57,211 bases of DNA from Maritimibacter sp. REDSEA-S28_B5 (GCA_001626765.1 LUOO01000053.1:1-57211), one strand, 5' to 3'; counted from the stretch's first letter, positions 40,633 through 53,690 are shown. Numbers and translations are program-made. Notes: generated from the sequence alone by a model not told the origin.

Positions 40633-40660
40633 AAAGGCCCGGCGCATGAGCCGGGCCTTT
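40633..40660 (+). terminator. Rho-independent terminator after the QorB-like gene
   Basis: AAAGGCCCGGC and GCCGGGCCTTT make a perfect 11-base stem around GCATGA. It begins 25 bases after the stop codon. The following bases are only partly T-rich (TGACCTATTG). Confidence 0.85.
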
Positions 40661-40701
40661 GACCTATTGTTCGTCGTGCAGGTGCGTCGGGCGGGCGCCG
40701 A

Positions 40702-40956
40702 TCACTCGGCGGCGATCGCATCCGGCAGGGCCGCGACAACCAGCCCGCTTTTCTCGAGCCGCTTCAGCGTGCGACGCGCATCGCGCATCTTGACGCTCTT
40801 GACCTCGTTCCATGCAGCCTTGCGCGCCTCGACATCGGCTTCGGGGTTGGCGCGGCGCCAGTCCGCAAGCCAGCCGTGGTAGCCGATCACTTTCACCGCT
40901 TTCTTGCGCGCGACTTCTTCCGGGGTCGGCGCGGGTTTATCGGTCTTTTGTGCCAT
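40702..40956 (-). CDS. Small conserved-looking protein of unknown function
   Basis: The protein has 84 residues. I do not recognise it. It is mostly helical and charged: PTPEEVARKKAVKVIGYHGWLADWRRANPEADVEARKAAWNEVKSVKMRDARRTLKRLEKSGLVVAAL. The Lys/Arg-rich middle suggests nucleic acid or RNA contact, and the LKRLEKSGLV ending resembles the last helix of winged-helix proteins. The strand is the same as rpoD upstream, but the terminator at 41080 separates them. Confidence 0.55.
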   Translation of the reverse strand: MAQKTDKPAPTPEEVARKKAVKVIGYHGWLADWRRANPEADVEARKAAWNEVKSVKMRDARRTLKRLEKSGLVVAALPDAIAAE

Positions 40957-41079
40957 ACTCGTATCCTCAATGACACGCGCCTCTTTCCGGGCGCTGGATA
41001 ACGGGCCACACCCATGACCCGCACCGCCAATTTATCGCGACCCGTCGAACCGCCCTAGAGACAAGTGTTCACCCGTGAA

Positions 41080-41103
41080 AAAAGGCGCTCGAGAGCGCCT
41101 TTT
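41080..41103 (-). terminator. Rho-independent terminator of rpoD
   Basis: On the minus strand AAAAGGCGCTC and GAGCGCCTTTT form an 11-base stem with a two-base turn, followed at once by further T residues (six in all). It starts 29 bases after the rpoD stop codon. This is the clearest factor-independent terminator in the window. Confidence 0.9.
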
Positions 41104-41132
41104 CGTGCATTTTCGCCACAGCGATTGCCGCT

Positions 41133-43130
41133 TTACTGATCGAGGAAAGACCGCAGCTTCCGGCTGCGTGAGGGATGCTTGAGCTTGCGCAACGCCTTGG
41201 CTTCGATCTGGCGGATGCGTTCGCGCGTCACGCTGAACTGCTGCCCCACCTCTTCGAGCGTGTGGTCAGTGTTCATCCCGATGCCAAAGCGCATCCTGAG
41301 GACACGTTCCTCACGCGGCGTGAGGCTGGCCAGAACCCGCGTCGTCGTTTCCTTCAGGTTCTCCTGAATGGCCGAGTCCAGCGGCAGGACCGCGTTCTTG
41401 TCCTCGATGAAATCTCCAAGCTGGCTGTCTTCCTCGTCGCCGATCGGCGTTTCGAGGCTGATCGGCTCCTTGGCGATCTTCATCACCTTGCGGACCTTCT
41501 CGAGCGGCATCTGCAGCTTTTCTGCCAGTTCCTCGGGCGTCGGCTCGCGGCCGATCTCGTGGAGCATCTGGCGGCCCGTGCGCACAAGCTTGTTGATCGT
41601 CTCGATCATATGGACCGGGATACGGATCGTGCGGGCCTGGTCCGCGATGGACCGGGTGATCGCCTGCCGGATCCACCAGGTCGCATAGGTCGAGAACTTG
41701 TAGCCCCGGCGATACTCGAACTTGTCCACGGCCTTCATCAGACCGATGTTGCCTTCCTGAATAAGATCAAGGAATTGCAGACCACGGTTCGTGTACTTCT
41801 TGGCGATCGAGATGACGAGACGCAGGTTCGCCTCGACCATTTCCTTCTTGGCCTGCCGGGCCTCTTTCTCGCCCTTCTGGACCTGCGCCACGATGCGACG
41901 GAATTCGCTGATATCGACCCCGACATACTGGCCGACCTGCGCCATGTCGTTGCGCAGCTCCATCACCTTGTCCGCAGACCGCTCCACGAACGCCTGCCAG
42001 CCGCGTCCGGGCTTTTCGGTGATCTTTTCGAGCCAGGTGGGATCGAGCTCCTGCCCACGGTAGGCCTCGACGAACTCGTGACGGTTGATGCGCGCCTGAT
42101 CGGCGAGCTTCACCATCGCAGAGTCGATGGACATGATCCGCTTGTTGATCCCGTAAAGCTGATCGACCAGCGCCTCGATACGGTTGTTGTGCAGGTGAAG
42201 CTCGTTCACCAGAGCCACGATCTGGCCCCGCACATCCTGATAGGCGGCTTCTTCGCCCTCCGAGAAACTGTCGTCCTCGTTGAGCGTGGCCGACATCCGC
42301 TGGTCCTGCATGTCCGACAGATGCTCGTAGAAACCGGCGATCTGCTCGAGCGTTTCCAGAACGCGGGGCTTCAGCGCGGCTTCCATCGCCGCAAGCGACA
42401 TGTTGGCCTGCTCGTCGTCCTCGTCGTCGTCGTCATCGCGGGCGAGCGGGTTGCCGTCGGCATCCAGCTCCGGCTCGTCCGAGGATTTCTTGGCCGAAGC
42501 ATCTTCGCCGCCGGGCAGTCCGCCGACCACATCCTCGTCCTCGTCGCCCATCTGGCGGCCGAACGTCGCGTCGAGGTCGATGACGTCGCGCAGCAGGATG
42601 TCTTCGTTCAGAAGTTCGTCGCGCCAGATCGTAATGGCTTGAAAGGTCAGCGGGCTTTCGCAAAGCCCGGCGATCATCGTATTTCGGCCCGCTTCGATCC
42701 GTTTGGCGATGGCGATTTCGCCCTCGCGCGACAAGAGTTCGACCGAGCCCATCTCGCGCAGATACATGCGCACCGGGTCATCGGTGCGGTCGAGCTTTTC
42801 CGTCTCTGACGACGACAGAGCGACGTCGCGATTGCCGCTCTTGGCGACAAGCTCGGTCGAGCCCTTGTTGCCTTCGTCGTCGTCCTCGGCTTCCTCGTCC
42901 TCGATGATGTTGATGCCCATTTCGGACAGCATCGACATCACGTCCTCGATCTGCTCGGACGAGACCTGATCGGGCGGCAGAACCTGGTTGAGCTGGTCAT
43001 AGGTGATGTAGCCACGCTCGCGCGCCTCGGCGATCATCTTCTTGACCTGGGCCTGGGACATATCGCCCATGCCGGCGCTATCGTCCTGCTCGGTGTCCTT
43101 CTGGTCGTCGTCGGTGTCTTTCGCAGCCAT
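41133..43130 (-). CDS. rpoD: Primary sigma factor RpoD (sigma-70)
   Basis: The protein has 665 residues. Region 1.1 includes [40 protein letters not shown]. Region 1.2 has [31 protein letters not shown]. Region 2 is [49 protein letters not shown]. Region 4 ends with [33 protein letters not shown] long acidic insert (repeated Asp/Glu) lies between regions 1.2 and 2, as in proteobacterial RpoD. Downstream of dnaG on the same strand, the classic macromolecular-synthesis order. Its leader carries paired hairpins. Confidence 0.97.
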   Translation of the reverse strand: MAAKDTDDDQKDTEQDDSAGMGDMSQAQVKKMIAEARERGYITYDQLNQVLPPDQVSSEQIEDVMSMLSEMGINIIEDEEAEDDDEGNKGSTELVAKSGNRDVALSSSETEKLDRTDDPVRMYLREMGSVELLSREGEIAIAKRIEAGRNTMIAGLCESPLTFQAITIWRDELLNEDILLRDVIDLDATFGRQMGDEDEDVVGGLPGGEDASAKKSSDEPELDADGNPLARDDDDDEDDEQANMSLAAMEAALKPRVLETLEQIAGFYEHLSDMQDQRMSATLNEDDSFSEGEEAAYQDVRGQIVALVNELHLHNNRIEALVDQLYGINKRIMSIDSAMVKLADQARINRHEFVEAYRGQELDPTWLEKITEKPGRGWQAFVERSADKVMELRNDMAQVGQYVGVDISEFRRIVAQVQKGEKEARQAKKEMVEANLRLVISIAKKYTNRGLQFLDLIQEGNIGLMKAVDKFEYRRGYKFSTYATWWIRQAITRSIADQARTIRIPVHMIETINKLVRTGRQMLHEIGREPTPEELAEKLQMPLEKVRKVMKIAKEPISLETPIGDEEDSQLGDFIEDKNAVLPLDSAIQENLKETTTRVLASLTPREERVLRMRFGIGMNTDHTLEEVGQQFSVTRERIRQIEAKALRKLKHPSRSRKLRSFLDQ

Positions 43131-43210
43131 GCGGCATTCCCTTTCATCGGACCGGTGTCGCGGATCGGCAGGTGTCCCCTCCCCCGGTTCCGCCCCGGCT
43201 CCTCGCATCC

Positions 43211-43264
43211 GAATCACTCTCGGGTGATTCGATTTCTCGAATCATTCCCTTCATGGAGTGATTC
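43211..43264. repeat. Paired GAATCAC hairpins in the rpoD leader
   Basis: Four copies of GAATCA / TGATTC form two adjacent hairpins: GAATCAC with GTGATTC (43211-43230, perfect) and GAATCATTCC with GGAGTGATTC (43239-43264, one G-U). They lie 81-134 bases upstream of the rpoD ATG in the 222-base space after dnaG. They could be a tandem operator or a folded 5' leader; no regulator is known to me. Confidence 0.6.
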
Positions 43265-43352
43265 GCCAACCCGATTAACCCGGATTCCTTTGCAATTGCT
43301 CAAATTGTGATGCCGAATTCCGGCAGTTCGGGCCCGTATTCCCGGCATCCCG

Positions 43353-45335
43353 TCACGACGACCCCTTTCCCGGCTCGCCGTCGATCAGTTTCAACAGCGC
43401 TTCCAGCGCCGCACGCTCTTCCCGTGCCAGAAGCACGCCATTGTCGGCCCGGTCGTAAAGGCCCTTGTCCTCGCCCTTGCCACGCCGCGCCTCGTCGAGC
43501 GCGCGGGTCGCTTCCGACAGCCGCCAGGTCAGACCCTCGTCCACCAGCGCGTCGATCTCGGCGGTGGCCTCGGCAATCTCGCGGCGCGCGCCACGGGCCG
43601 CGTCGAGCTTGGCCAACTCCTCGGCCAGACACATCGCGGCAAGCTCGCCGTCATCGGCCCGCCGGATCGGGGGAGCGATGGTTACATGGTTCAACGCGAA
43701 GAGCTTTTCAAGACTCTGCGCCCCACAACGGCTGGCAATCTCCGTCCGCAACGCCTCGCTCTCCTCGCCATGGTAGGAAAGGATCACATTCTGGATCTGG
43801 GTGTGTTCGGGCGTCGCCATATGGATGCGCTCGAAGGCGCTCTCAAAGGTCTCGATAAGCCTGGGATGCACGATGAGCGTGGCAAGGATCACCGCCTCGC
43901 GCAGCACTTCGTCCACATGGCCCGAGGCCGCGGCGAGCAGCGATCCCTTGGTATGCGCGGTCGGCGGCAGGATCGGTGCGGCGCCCTTGCCGAAGCCGCG
44001 CGTCTGGCCGGGCTGCCACGGTTTTCGGGCCGCCCCCTGCCCGCCCCGGCGCGGGTTGAAGAGCTGCCATTTCAGGTCCTTGAGGGCCTGTTCATAGTGG
44101 TGTTTCAGGTTCTGATCCTGAATCTTCCCGATCGCCGCCCCCAGAGCCGCGTCCAGCGCCGCGCGTCTTTCAGGACTGTCGAACACCTTTCCTTCCGTCT
44201 CGCGCCGCCACAGAAGCTGGACGAGCGGCATGGCCGCCTCCAGCACCCGCTCCATGCCCGCGGCCCCCTGCGCCTTGATAAGATCGTCGGGGTCCAATCC
44301 CTCGGGCAGCACCGCAAAGCGCACCGATTGGCCCGCCGACAGCATCGGCAGGGCAAGGTCGATCACCCGCATCGCCGCGCGTATCCCGGCCGCATCGCCG
44401 TCGAGCGCGATCACCGGCTCGGGCGTCATCCGCCAGAGCATCTGAAGCTGCGTCTCGGTGACCGCGGTGCCCAGCGGCGCAACCACCGCCTTGAACCCGG
44501 CCTCGCTAAGCGCGATCACGTCCATGTAGCCCTCGGCCACGATGAGCGGCTGGCCCTTGCCCGCCGCCTCCCGGGCCGGCCCGTGGTTGAACAGCGAGCG
44601 GCCCTTGTCGAAGAGCTCGGTCTCGGGGGAATTCAGGTATTTCGCCTTGTCGGCCGGGTCCATCGCGCGCCCGCCAAAGGCTATCGCCCGCCCCCGCGCG
44701 TCACGGATCGGGAACATGATCCTGTTGCGAAACACGTCATAGGGCGCTTTGCCCTTGGTCGACGCCTTGGCGAGCCCCGCTCCAAGGATCAGATCGTCCG
44801 CGACCCCCTTGCCCTTCAGGTGATCCCACAGCCCCTGCCAGCCATCGGGCGCAAAGCCGATCTCCCAGCGGTCCCGCGCAGGCTCCTTGAGACCCCGACG
44901 GTCCAGGTACTCCCGCGCCGCCGCCCCCGCGTTGGTCTTCAGCTGCAAGCGAAAGAAACCGACCGCCGCCTCCATGACCTCGGAGAGCTGCGTGCGCCGG
45001 TCCGCCTTTTCCTGCGCCCGCGCGTCGCGTTCCGGCATCTGCATCCCGGCCTCGCGCGCGAGAATCTCGATGGCTTCCATAAAGCTGACATTCTCGGTTT
45101 CCTTCACGAAACCGATGGCGTCGCCCTTGGCGTGGCAGCCGAAGCAGTAATAAAATCCCTTTCGGTCATCCACATGAAAAGACGCGGATTTTTCTTGGTG
45201 AAAGGGGCAAGGCGCCCACATGTCGCCCTTGGCCTGGTTGGATTTCTTCTGATCCCACATCACCTTGCGCCCGACCACCTGGGCCAGCGAAAGGCGGTTT
45301 CTCAGTTCATCAAGGAATCCGGGGGGTAGCGACAT
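43353..45335 (-). CDS. dnaG: DNA primase DnaG
   Basis: DnaG makes the RNA primers for replication. The protein has 660 residues. The CHC2 zinc finger has Cys43, His46, Cys64 and Cys67 (CPFHQEKSASFHVDDRKG, then CFGC). The catalytic TOPRIM domain has LIVAEGYMDVIALSEAGF and VIALDGDAAGIRAAMRVIDLALP, and the C-terminal DnaB-binding helical domain follows. The rpoD gene follows on the same strand. Confidence 0.97.
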   Translation of the reverse strand: MSLPPGFLDELRNRLSLAQVVGRKVMWDQKKSNQAKGDMWAPCPFHQEKSASFHVDDRKGFYYCFGCHAKGDAIGFVKETENVSFMEAIEILAREAGMQMPERDARAQEKADRRTQLSEVMEAAVGFFRLQLKTNAGAAAREYLDRRGLKEPARDRWEIGFAPDGWQGLWDHLKGKGVADDLILGAGLAKASTKGKAPYDVFRNRIMFPIRDARGRAIAFGGRAMDPADKAKYLNSPETELFDKGRSLFNHGPAREAAGKGQPLIVAEGYMDVIALSEAGFKAVVAPLGTAVTETQLQMLWRMTPEPVIALDGDAAGIRAAMRVIDLALPMLSAGQSVRFAVLPEGLDPDDLIKAQGAAGMERVLEAAMPLVQLLWRRETEGKVFDSPERRAALDAALGAAIGKIQDQNLKHHYEQALKDLKWQLFNPRRGGQGAARKPWQPGQTRGFGKGAAPILPPTAHTKGSLLAAASGHVDEVLREAVILATLIVHPRLIETFESAFERIHMATPEHTQIQNVILSYHGEESEALRTEIASRCGAQSLEKLFALNHVTIAPPIRRADDGELAAMCLAEELAKLDAARGARREIAEATAEIDALVDEGLTWRLSEATRALDEARRGKGEDKGLYDRADNGVLLAREERAALEALLKLIDGEPGKGSS

Positions 45336-45413
45336 GGGGCCAATATAGGCCCCACCGCTCGCAGGCTCAATTGACCTCCCAGGTTTGCCGCCCAAAATTG
45401 ATCTGCGAAGGTC

Positions 45414-46001
45414 TCAGGCCGCCACGGACTTGCGGAGCATATCCCAGTAAATCGTTTCAACCTCGGCGCGGCCCAGACGCCCGCCTTCGCGATACCACGT
45501 CGTCACCCCATTGAGCATGGCAATCGCCGCCTTCGCCGCAAGCCGCGTGTCCGGCACCGCGAAATCCCCCCGCGCCGCCCCTGCGTCGAGGATCTCGACC
45601 AGCGACCCTTCGTAGCGGTTTCTCAGAATCTCGATCTCGCGGAAATTCTCCGGCTCCAGATTGCGCAGCTCCATATAGGCGATGAAGATGTTGTCGGGCC
45701 GGTCAAGGTGATGGCGGATGTGGAACCGCGCGAAATCCTCGAGCCGCTCGGGCGGGGTCCCGCCCCGGTCCGCCGCCGCCCAGGCCGCAAGCAGCTCTTC
45801 CATATGCTCGCGCATGAGATCGGCAAGCAGGCTTTGCTTGTCGGGCGTGTAGAGGTAAAGCGCCCCGGCCTGCACTCCCACCTCGCCCGCGATCTGGCGC
45901 ATGGAAACGGCCGCGTAGCCATGCCGCGCAAAGAGCTTCAACGCCGCTTCGCGCACCTTCGGTCCGGTGATGCCGGCGTGAGAACCCTGTTTTCGTGCCA
46001 T
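45414..46001 (-). CDS. TetR family transcriptional regulator
   Basis: The protein has 195 residues. The TetR helix-turn-helix is at residues about 14-58: VREAALKLFARHGYAAVSMRQIAGEVGVQAGALYLYTPDKQSLLADLMREHMEELL. The ligand-binding half is helical. A perfect 16-base palindrome lies 14 bases upstream of the ATG, so the protein most likely represses itself. No typical divergent target gene is adjacent; FolD upstream ends toward it. The ligand is unknown. Similar proteins control fatty-acid or drug-resistance genes. Confidence 0.9.
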   Translation of the reverse strand: MARKQGSHAGITGPKVREAALKLFARHGYAAVSMRQIAGEVGVQAGALYLYTPDKQSLLADLMREHMEELLAAWAAADRGGTPPERLEDFARFHIRHHLDRPDNIFIAYMELRNLEPENFREIEILRNRYEGSLVEILDAGAARGDFAVPDTRLAAKAAIAMLNGVTTWYREGGRLGRAEVETIYWDMLRKSVAA

Positions 46002-46014
46002 GGCCCCACGTTAA

Positions 46015-46030
46015 CTGAACAAATGTTCAG
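46015..46030. promoter_or_regulatory. Candidate TetR operator
   Basis: CTGAACA-AA-TGTTCAG is a perfect palindrome in the short leader of the TetR-type gene. Its location and symmetry fit autorepression. Confidence 0.75.
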
Positions 46031-46039
46031 ATCAAGCGC

Positions 46040-46063
46040 AGGGTGCGCCCTCTTGCGCACCCT
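46040..46063. terminator. Hairpin downstream of folD
   Basis: AGGGTGCGC and GCGCACCCT form a perfect 9-base stem around CCTCTT, between the folD stop and the TetR operator. No T-tract follows, so it may act with Rho or as an RNA end-protector. GTAGGGTGCGC-type hairpins are frequent at gene ends in this group, in my recollection. Confidence 0.55.
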
Positions 46064-46093
46064 ACACCGTTTCATTTCTCGGATTCGCGCGGA

Positions 46094-46993
46094 TTACGCC
46101 GTCAGTCCCTCGGGTTCGTCCAGCCCGTTCACACGGCAGGTTGCGGTCAGCGTGTTGGCCAGCAGGCAGGCAATGGTCATCGGCCCTACGCCCCCCGGCA
46201 CCGGCGTGATCGCGCCCGCAACCTCGGCGGCAGAGGCATAGTCCACGTCACCCACGAGCTTGCCCTTGCCGCCCGGCTCGGTCGGCTCCAGCCGGTTGAT
46301 CCCGACGTCGATCACCACGGCACCGGGTTTAAGCCAGTCGCCCGTGACCATCTCGGCCCGGCCTACGGCAGCGACCACGATATCGGCCCGACGCACCACG
46401 TCCTCGATGTCCTTCGTGCGGCTGTGCGCAATCGTCACCGTGCAGCTGTCGCGCAGGAGAAGCTGCGCCATCGGCTTGCCCACGATGTTGGAGCGCCCGA
46501 TCACCACCGCCGACTTGCCCGAGAGCGACCCGAAGTGGTCCCGCAGGAGCATGAGGCAGCCCAGCGGCGTACAGGGCACCATGGCCTTCTGCCCGGTGGC
46601 GAGAAGGCCGACGTTCGAGATGTGGAACCCGTCCACGTCCTTTTCAGGCGCAATGGAGTTGATCACGAGGTCTTCGTTCAGATGCCCCGGCAGGGGCAGT
46701 TGCACGAGGATACCGTTCACCGCCGGATCATTGTTCAACCGGTCGATCAGAGCCAAAAGGTCCGCCTCGCTCGTCGCGGCGTCGAGCTTGTGCTCGAAAC
46801 TCTGCATCCCGACCTCGACCGTCTGCTTGCCCTTCGAGCGCACATAGACCTGGCTCGCCGGGTCCTCGCCCACCAGCACGACGGCCAGCCCCGGCACGAT
46901 CCCATGCTCGGCCTTCAAGGCGGCGACCTTCTCGGCCACCTTGCCCCGCACCTCGGCCGCAAAGGCCTTTCCGTCAATCACTTGCGCGTTCAT
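46094..46993 (-). CDS. folD: Bifunctional methylenetetrahydrofolate dehydrogenase/cyclohydrolase FolD
   Basis: FolD interconverts 5,10-methylene-, methenyl- and 10-formyl-tetrahydrofolate. The protein has 299 residues. The catalytic half has [14 protein letters not shown] (active-site Lys), [17 protein letters not shown] and [10 protein letters not shown]-like [10 protein letters not shown]. The NADP domain has [18 protein letters not shown] and the end [15 protein letters not shown]. The ATG shares four bases with the stop of the preceding small gene (ATGA). Confidence 0.96.
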   Translation of the reverse strand: MNAQVIDGKAFAAEVRGKVAEKVAALKAEHGIVPGLAVVLVGEDPASQVYVRSKGKQTVEVGMQSFEHKLDAATSEADLLALIDRLNNDPAVNGILVQLPLPGHLNEDLVINSIAPEKDVDGFHISNVGLLATGQKAMVPCTPLGCLMLLRDHFGSLSGKSAVVIGRSNIVGKPMAQLLLRDSCTVTIAHSRTKDIEDVVRRADIVVAAVGRAEMVTGDWLKPGAVVIDVGINRLEPTEPGGKGKLVGDVDYASAAEVAGAITPVPGGVGPMTIACLLANTLTATCRVNGLDEPEGLTA

Positions 46994-47190
46994 CTGTCTT
47001 CTCCACCTGTTCCGATCTCCCGCTCTTCGCGGGCGATTATCGCTTCGATCATGATCCACCACATCGGTTCCGCGATGTCCGGATCGAACCCCTGTGCCGC
47101 TGCCTGCGTCCGCTTTGGCGCAAGTGCCTCCGGCCCGTGCCTTATCGTTCTTTCATCTGCTGTCGAGCTTGCGCATCCCGTCAGGACCAT
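46990..47190 (-). CDS. Lipoprotein-like 66-residue frame without a signal sequence
   Basis: The frame [14 protein letters not shown] continues to [11 protein letters not shown] and ends in the folD start codon. VLTGC followed by ASS is a lipobox, but a lipoprotein signal needs a basic start and about 10 hydrophobic residues before it; here only MVLTG precedes. The frame upstream (GDLGTWGR) is not hydrophobic either, so the signal peptide seems lost. The C-terminal segment [21 protein letters not shown] is unusually Trp/Ile-rich. It overlaps the fhs stop by 10 bases. It is either a truncated gene or misassembled. Confidence 0.5.
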   Translation of the reverse strand: MVLTGCASSTADERTIRHGPEALAPKRTQAAAQGFDPDIAEPMWWIMIEAIIAREEREIGTGGEDR

Positions 47191-48866
47191 CCTGCCCCAC
47201 GTCCCGAGGTCGCCGCCCGCGCCGTCCGGCGCTCGGCGGGGCGGGCTCGAGACCCGGCCCAGATCGCCACGACGAAACCCGCCCCCGCCGACAGGCGCAC
47301 CTCGCGAACATGCACCACATGCCCCTCCGGCGCGCCGCGCGCGGCAGGATCGGTCGAGAAACTGTATTGCGTCTTGGCCACGCAAATGGGCAGGCCCCCA
47401 TGTCCCGCTGTCTCCCAGGCATCCAACTGCGCCCGCACCGACTTGTCCGCCGTCACGGCGCCGGCACGGTAGATGCGCTTCGCGATGCATTCGATCTTTT
47501 GAAACAGTGGCATCTCATCAGGATAGAGCAGCGTGAACCCGTCATTTTTCGCCTGTGCCAATGTGGCCACCCGATGCGCCAGAACCTCGGTCCCCGCGCC
47601 ACCCTCGGCCCAGTGCGTGCAAAGCACGGCCTCGATACCCAGCTCGGCCGCATGGTCCACGAGCGCCTCGATTTCGGCCTCGGTGTCGCCCGTGAAGTGA
47701 TTGATCGCGACCACCACCGGCACACCGAAGCCCCGCAGGTTCTCGATATGGCGGCCAAGGTTTGCGCATCCCGCGCGCACCGCCGCCACGCCCTCGGCCC
47801 CGAGCGCCTCTCGCGCCACGCCGCCGTTCATCTTCAACGCCCGCACGGTTGCAACCAGCACCACGACCGAAGGTGCGATGCCGCCCTTGCGGCACTTGAT
47901 GTCCACGAATTTCTCGGCCCCGAGGTCTGCCCCGAACCCGGCCTCGGTCACCACGTAATCCGCGAGTTTCAGCGCCGTCTTGGTGGCGATGAGCGAATTG
48001 CACCCATGGGCGATATTGGCGAAGGGCCCGCCATGGACGAAGGCCGGGGTGTTCTCGAGCGTCTGGACCAGGTTCGGCTGAAGCGCATCGCGCAGGAGCA
48101 CCGTCATCGCCCCTGCCGCACCGATTTCGGCGCAGGTCACGGGCTGCCTGTCGCGGGTGTAGCCCACCACGATCCGCCCGAGCCGTGCCTCGAGATCATC
48201 AAGGTCAGCGGCAAGACAGAGGATCGCCATGACCTCGGAGGCCACCGTGATATCGAACCCAGTCTCGCGCGCGAAGCCGTTCGCCGCCCCGCCCAGACCA
48301 ACGACCATCTCGCGCAGCGCGCGGTCGTTCATGTCGATGACCCGGCGCCAGGTGACGCGGCGCTGGTCGATTCCGAGCTCGTTGCCCCAGTAGATATGGT
48401 TGTCGATCATCGCCGACAGCAGGTTATGCGCGGAGGTGATCGCATGGAAGTCGCCGGTGAAATGAAGGTTCATCTCTTCCATCGGGACAACCTGGGCAAA
48501 GCCGCCGCCCGCCGCACCGCCCTTCATGCCAAAGCACGGCCCGAGCGAGGCTTCGCGAATACAGATCGCGGCTTTCATGCCGATCCGGCTCAGCCCGTCG
48601 CCCAGCCCCACGGTGGTCGTCGTCTTGCCCTCGCCGGCAGGCGTCGGGTTGATCGCGGTCACGAGTATGAGCTTGCCGTCGGGCCGCGCGCCCAGCCCCG
48701 CGATGAAGTCGCGCGATACCTTGGCCTTGTCGTGGCCATAGGGGATGAGATCATCCACCCCGATGCCCAGCCGCGCGCCGACTTCGGCAATCGGGCGTTT
48801 CGCCGCCGCCCGTGCAATCTCGATATCGCTCTTGACCGGGGTCATCGCCGGGGGATCATCCGCCAT
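47181..48866 (-). CDS. fhs: Formate--tetrahydrofolate ligase, unusual C-terminus
   Basis: Fhs makes 10-formyl-tetrahydrofolate from formate. The length of 561 residues is normal. [27 protein letters not shown] is the ATP/formate site, and the core is intact through [10 protein letters not shown]. The family then continues with a GDIMTMPGLPK-like segment of about 35 residues; here the last 30 read [28 protein letters not shown], a sequence with no such pattern. I tested the other two frames by eye and did not find the expected block. Something has altered the gene end. Whether the enzyme still works is unclear. Confidence 0.88.
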   Translation of the reverse strand: MADDPPAMTPVKSDIEIARAAAKRPIAEVGARLGIGVDDLIPYGHDKAKVSRDFIAGLGARPDGKLILVTAINPTPAGEGKTTTTVGLGDGLSRIGMKAAICIREASLGPCFGMKGGAAGGGFAQVVPMEEMNLHFTGDFHAITSAHNLLSAMIDNHIYWGNELGIDQRRVTWRRVIDMNDRALREMVVGLGGAANGFARETGFDITVASEVMAILCLAADLDDLEARLGRIVVGYTRDRQPVTCAEIGAAGAMTVLLRDALQPNLVQTLENTPAFVHGGPFANIAHGCNSLIATKTALKLADYVVTEAGFGADLGAEKFVDIKCRKGGIAPSVVVLVATVRALKMNGGVAREALGAEGVAAVRAGCANLGRHIENLRGFGVPVVVAINHFTGDTEAEIEALVDHAAELGIEAVLCTHWAEGGAGTEVLAHRVATLAQAKNDGFTLLYPDEMPLFQKIECIAKRIYRAGAVTADKSVRAQLDAWETAGHGGLPICVAKTQYSFSTDPAARGAPEGHVVHVREVRLSAGAGFVVAIWAGSRARPAERRTARAATSGRGAGWS

Positions 48867-48999
48867 TGTCGTTCCTCGGGACGGTTTCGGCGCTATGATG
48901 ACAATGGGCAAGCCCTTTGCCCCCCGGGATGCGACCTTTTCGTGCCCGCCGCCGTCACCGGGGCAAGCGCGGGGTTCGGATCGGAAACTTGTGGCGCGG

Positions 49000-49590
49000 T
49001 TACGCGCCCTCTGGCCGCCAGGCCCTCTGCGCCGGCACGAAGAGCCGAAGTTCGTCGCCAATGGCAAGACGTCCCTCTCGCTCGACCCAGGCAGTGATCC
49101 CACGCAGATCCTCTGCGGCGGGCTTGAACCTTGGCCCGAACCCCGGCGCAAAGTCTTCGACCGATCGACCGGCCAGGGCACAGGGGTGGTTGACCATCTC
49201 GACCACCAGCGTCGTTCCGTCCCCCGCCTGCAGACGCGATCCGGTCGGCAGGAAGGTCAGGTCCGGGATGCCCTCAACCACGATGGAGGTCCCGATCCAC
49301 GCCGGATCGAGTCGCTCTATCTCCATGGCGCGTGCGATCCGGGCCAGTTCTTCTTCCGACAGGATCGAGATCTGGCGCACGTTGCGAATCTCGGTGTCAC
49401 GCGGATGCAGGATCGCGACCCGCGAACAGGCCGGGCGCGTCAGCCCGCCATGACTCTCGCCCTCGATCCCGGAAAATGTCACGGCGACCTGCTCCCGTTC
49501 ATCCGAGGCGAGTTTGTCCTCCCGGTCCGTCACGGCGCCAAGAAAGGTGATCCGGCCCACGTAGGGCGTCTTTTCGTAGTAGTCCGACAT
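49000..49590 (-). CDS. MOSC domain protein
   Basis: The protein has 196 residues and is a single MOSC (molybdenum-cofactor sulfurase C-terminal) domain: [75 protein letters not shown], and the Cys-containing [16 protein letters not shown]. The conserved Cys in this last stretch is the family's cofactor-binding residue. No molybdenum enzyme lies next to it. Stand-alone proteins of this type carry sulfur for metallocofactors. Confidence 0.9.
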   Translation of the reverse strand: MSDYYEKTPYVGRITFLGAVTDREDKLASDEREQVAVTFSGIEGESHGGLTRPACSRVAILHPRDTEIRNVRQISILSEEELARIARAMEIERLDPAWIGTSIVVEGIPDLTFLPTGSRLQAGDGTTLVVEMVNHPCALAGRSVEDFAPGFGPRFKPAAEDLRGITAWVEREGRLAIGDELRLFVPAQRAWRPEGA

Positions 49591-49657
49591 GCCCCATGCC
49601 TAGCACGCCCGTGTCCCGCCGCCACAAGATTCCGCCCGCGCACCGAACCGGCCTCGG

Positions 49658-52312
<2,655 letters not shown>

Positions 52313-52402
52313 GGGTGTCTCCTCTCGAAGCCATGAAGATTTTGACGCGCGTCGGCTTCGACCGCGCGGCTTCCCTCTAAAATAGGGAAGGTTGCGGGAG
52401 GT

Positions 52403-53683
52403 TCAATGCGATAAAAGCGAGGAAAAGAAATCGCCCATGGGCGGGCAAAGCACCGCCTGCCACCCGTTTTCGGCCCCGGCAAGGGGTGCTGCGACCAGCG
52501 TGGCAATCCCCGAGGCTTCGTTCCAGATGGCGGGCGAGGCGATCAGGCTCTCGCGCGGCAGACCGGTTTCCCGCCAGCCCGGACAATCCCTTAGCCCTTC
52601 TTCACCAAGGGGCGCGACTACGTGGAACGGGGCCGCAGGGCCTTCGATCCGCCAGCGGCTGTCCCAGACGTCACCCGGCGCGGCGCGGCTGTCGGCGACC
52701 GCTTTCGCCTCTCGCGTCACCCGAATGTGATCCTTCGTCCGCATGAACAGCGCCCCGCCCAGCGGCATACGCCGCCGTTCGGCGAGCCTCGCGTCGATGT
52801 CGCAGAGCGCCGCGAACCTCGGACGATATGTCGCGGAACCGATCCAGCGGATCGCATGGGCGAGAAGCCGCAGGCGCACCTCGTCGGGTGCTGCGGCCAG
52901 CGCCTGCGCGTCGAAGATCACATCGCCCGCTTGGGTCCGCACGATGCGCCGCGCGGTCTCATGGGTATAGAACTCCAGCGCCGTGCGCACCCGGCCCATC
53001 GCCTGCGCCGTAGCGGCAAGCCGGTCGACGTCGAGCCCGAGGTCCGCCAGCTCATCCGTCTCGAGCGCGCGGCGCAGCCTGACCCGCGTGTAATGCGGAT
53101 CATCGTTCGTCGGATCATCGACCCACGCCACGCCACGCGCCGCGAGCCAGTCGCGCAGCGTCGCGCGCTCGAGGTCCATGAGCGGTCTCAGCCAGACGAC
53201 GCTGCCATCTACCCAGCCCCGGCGCATGGCGGCCAGCCCGTCCACCCCCGACCCGCGCCCAAGCCGCATGAGAAAAGTTTCCGCCAGATCGGTCTTGGTA
53301 TGCCCGATCAGCACAGCGGGCCGCTCGTAGCGACCCGCGACCTCGGCAATCAGCCGGTAACGCGCCTCCCGCGCCGCCGCCTGAAGGTTGCCCTGCCCGT
53401 CCCAGTCCTGCCACCGGGCGGTGACATGCTCGACCCCCAGCCCCCGGCAGACCCCGGCAACCATCCGCGCCTCCGCCGCTGCCTCGGGTCTCAGACCGTG
53501 ATCCACCGTCACGGCGCAGGGCGTCACGCCCGCGCGCCGCGCCCAGTCGGTCGCCAGATGGAGAAGCGCCATGGAATCGCTACCGCCGGACACGGCGACG
53601 ATCAAGGCGTCGAAGTCCTGAGAGTGGGGTGAAAGCCCGCGCGCGTCCCGGAGCGCCCGGTCAAAGCGCGCTCCGATGCTCAT
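52403..53683 (-). CDS. tilS: tRNA(Ile)-lysidine synthase TilS
   Basis: TilS turns C34 of tRNA-Ile(CAU) into lysidine. The 426-residue protein has the PP-loop SGGSDS at residues 32-37 and typical ALLHLATDWARRAG, VDHGLRPEAAAEARMVA, GHTKTDLAETFLMRLGRGSG and GVAWVDDPTNDDPHYTRVRLR. The C-terminal domains are present. It lies directly upstream of ftsH and 7 bases after cpoB, a familiar tol-pal-cpoB-tilS-ftsH order. Confidence 0.96.
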   Translation of the reverse strand: MSIGARFDRALRDARGLSPHSQDFDALIVAVSGGSDSMALLHLATDWARRAGVTPCAVTVDHGLRPEAAAEARMVAGVCRGLGVEHVTARWQDWDGQGNLQAAAREARYRLIAEVAGRYERPAVLIGHTKTDLAETFLMRLGRGSGVDGLAAMRRGWVDGSVVWLRPLMDLERATLRDWLAARGVAWVDDPTNDDPHYTRVRLRRALETDELADLGLDVDRLAATAQAMGRVRTALEFYTHETARRIVRTQAGDVIFDAQALAAAPDEVRLRLLAHAIRWIGSATYRPRFAALCDIDARLAERRRMPLGGALFMRTKDHIRVTREAKAVADSRAAPGDVWDSRWRIEGPAAPFHVVAPLGEEGLRDCPGWRETGLPRESLIASPAIWNEASGIATLVAAPLAGAENGWQAVLCPPMGDFFSSLLSH

Positions 53684-53690
53684 GAGCCCC

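Noticed and set aside
48867-48999. ZTP (pfl) riboswitch before fhs
   Set aside because: No CCGCCUGGGC-type element; only a small GGGCAA/TTGCCC hairpin is present.
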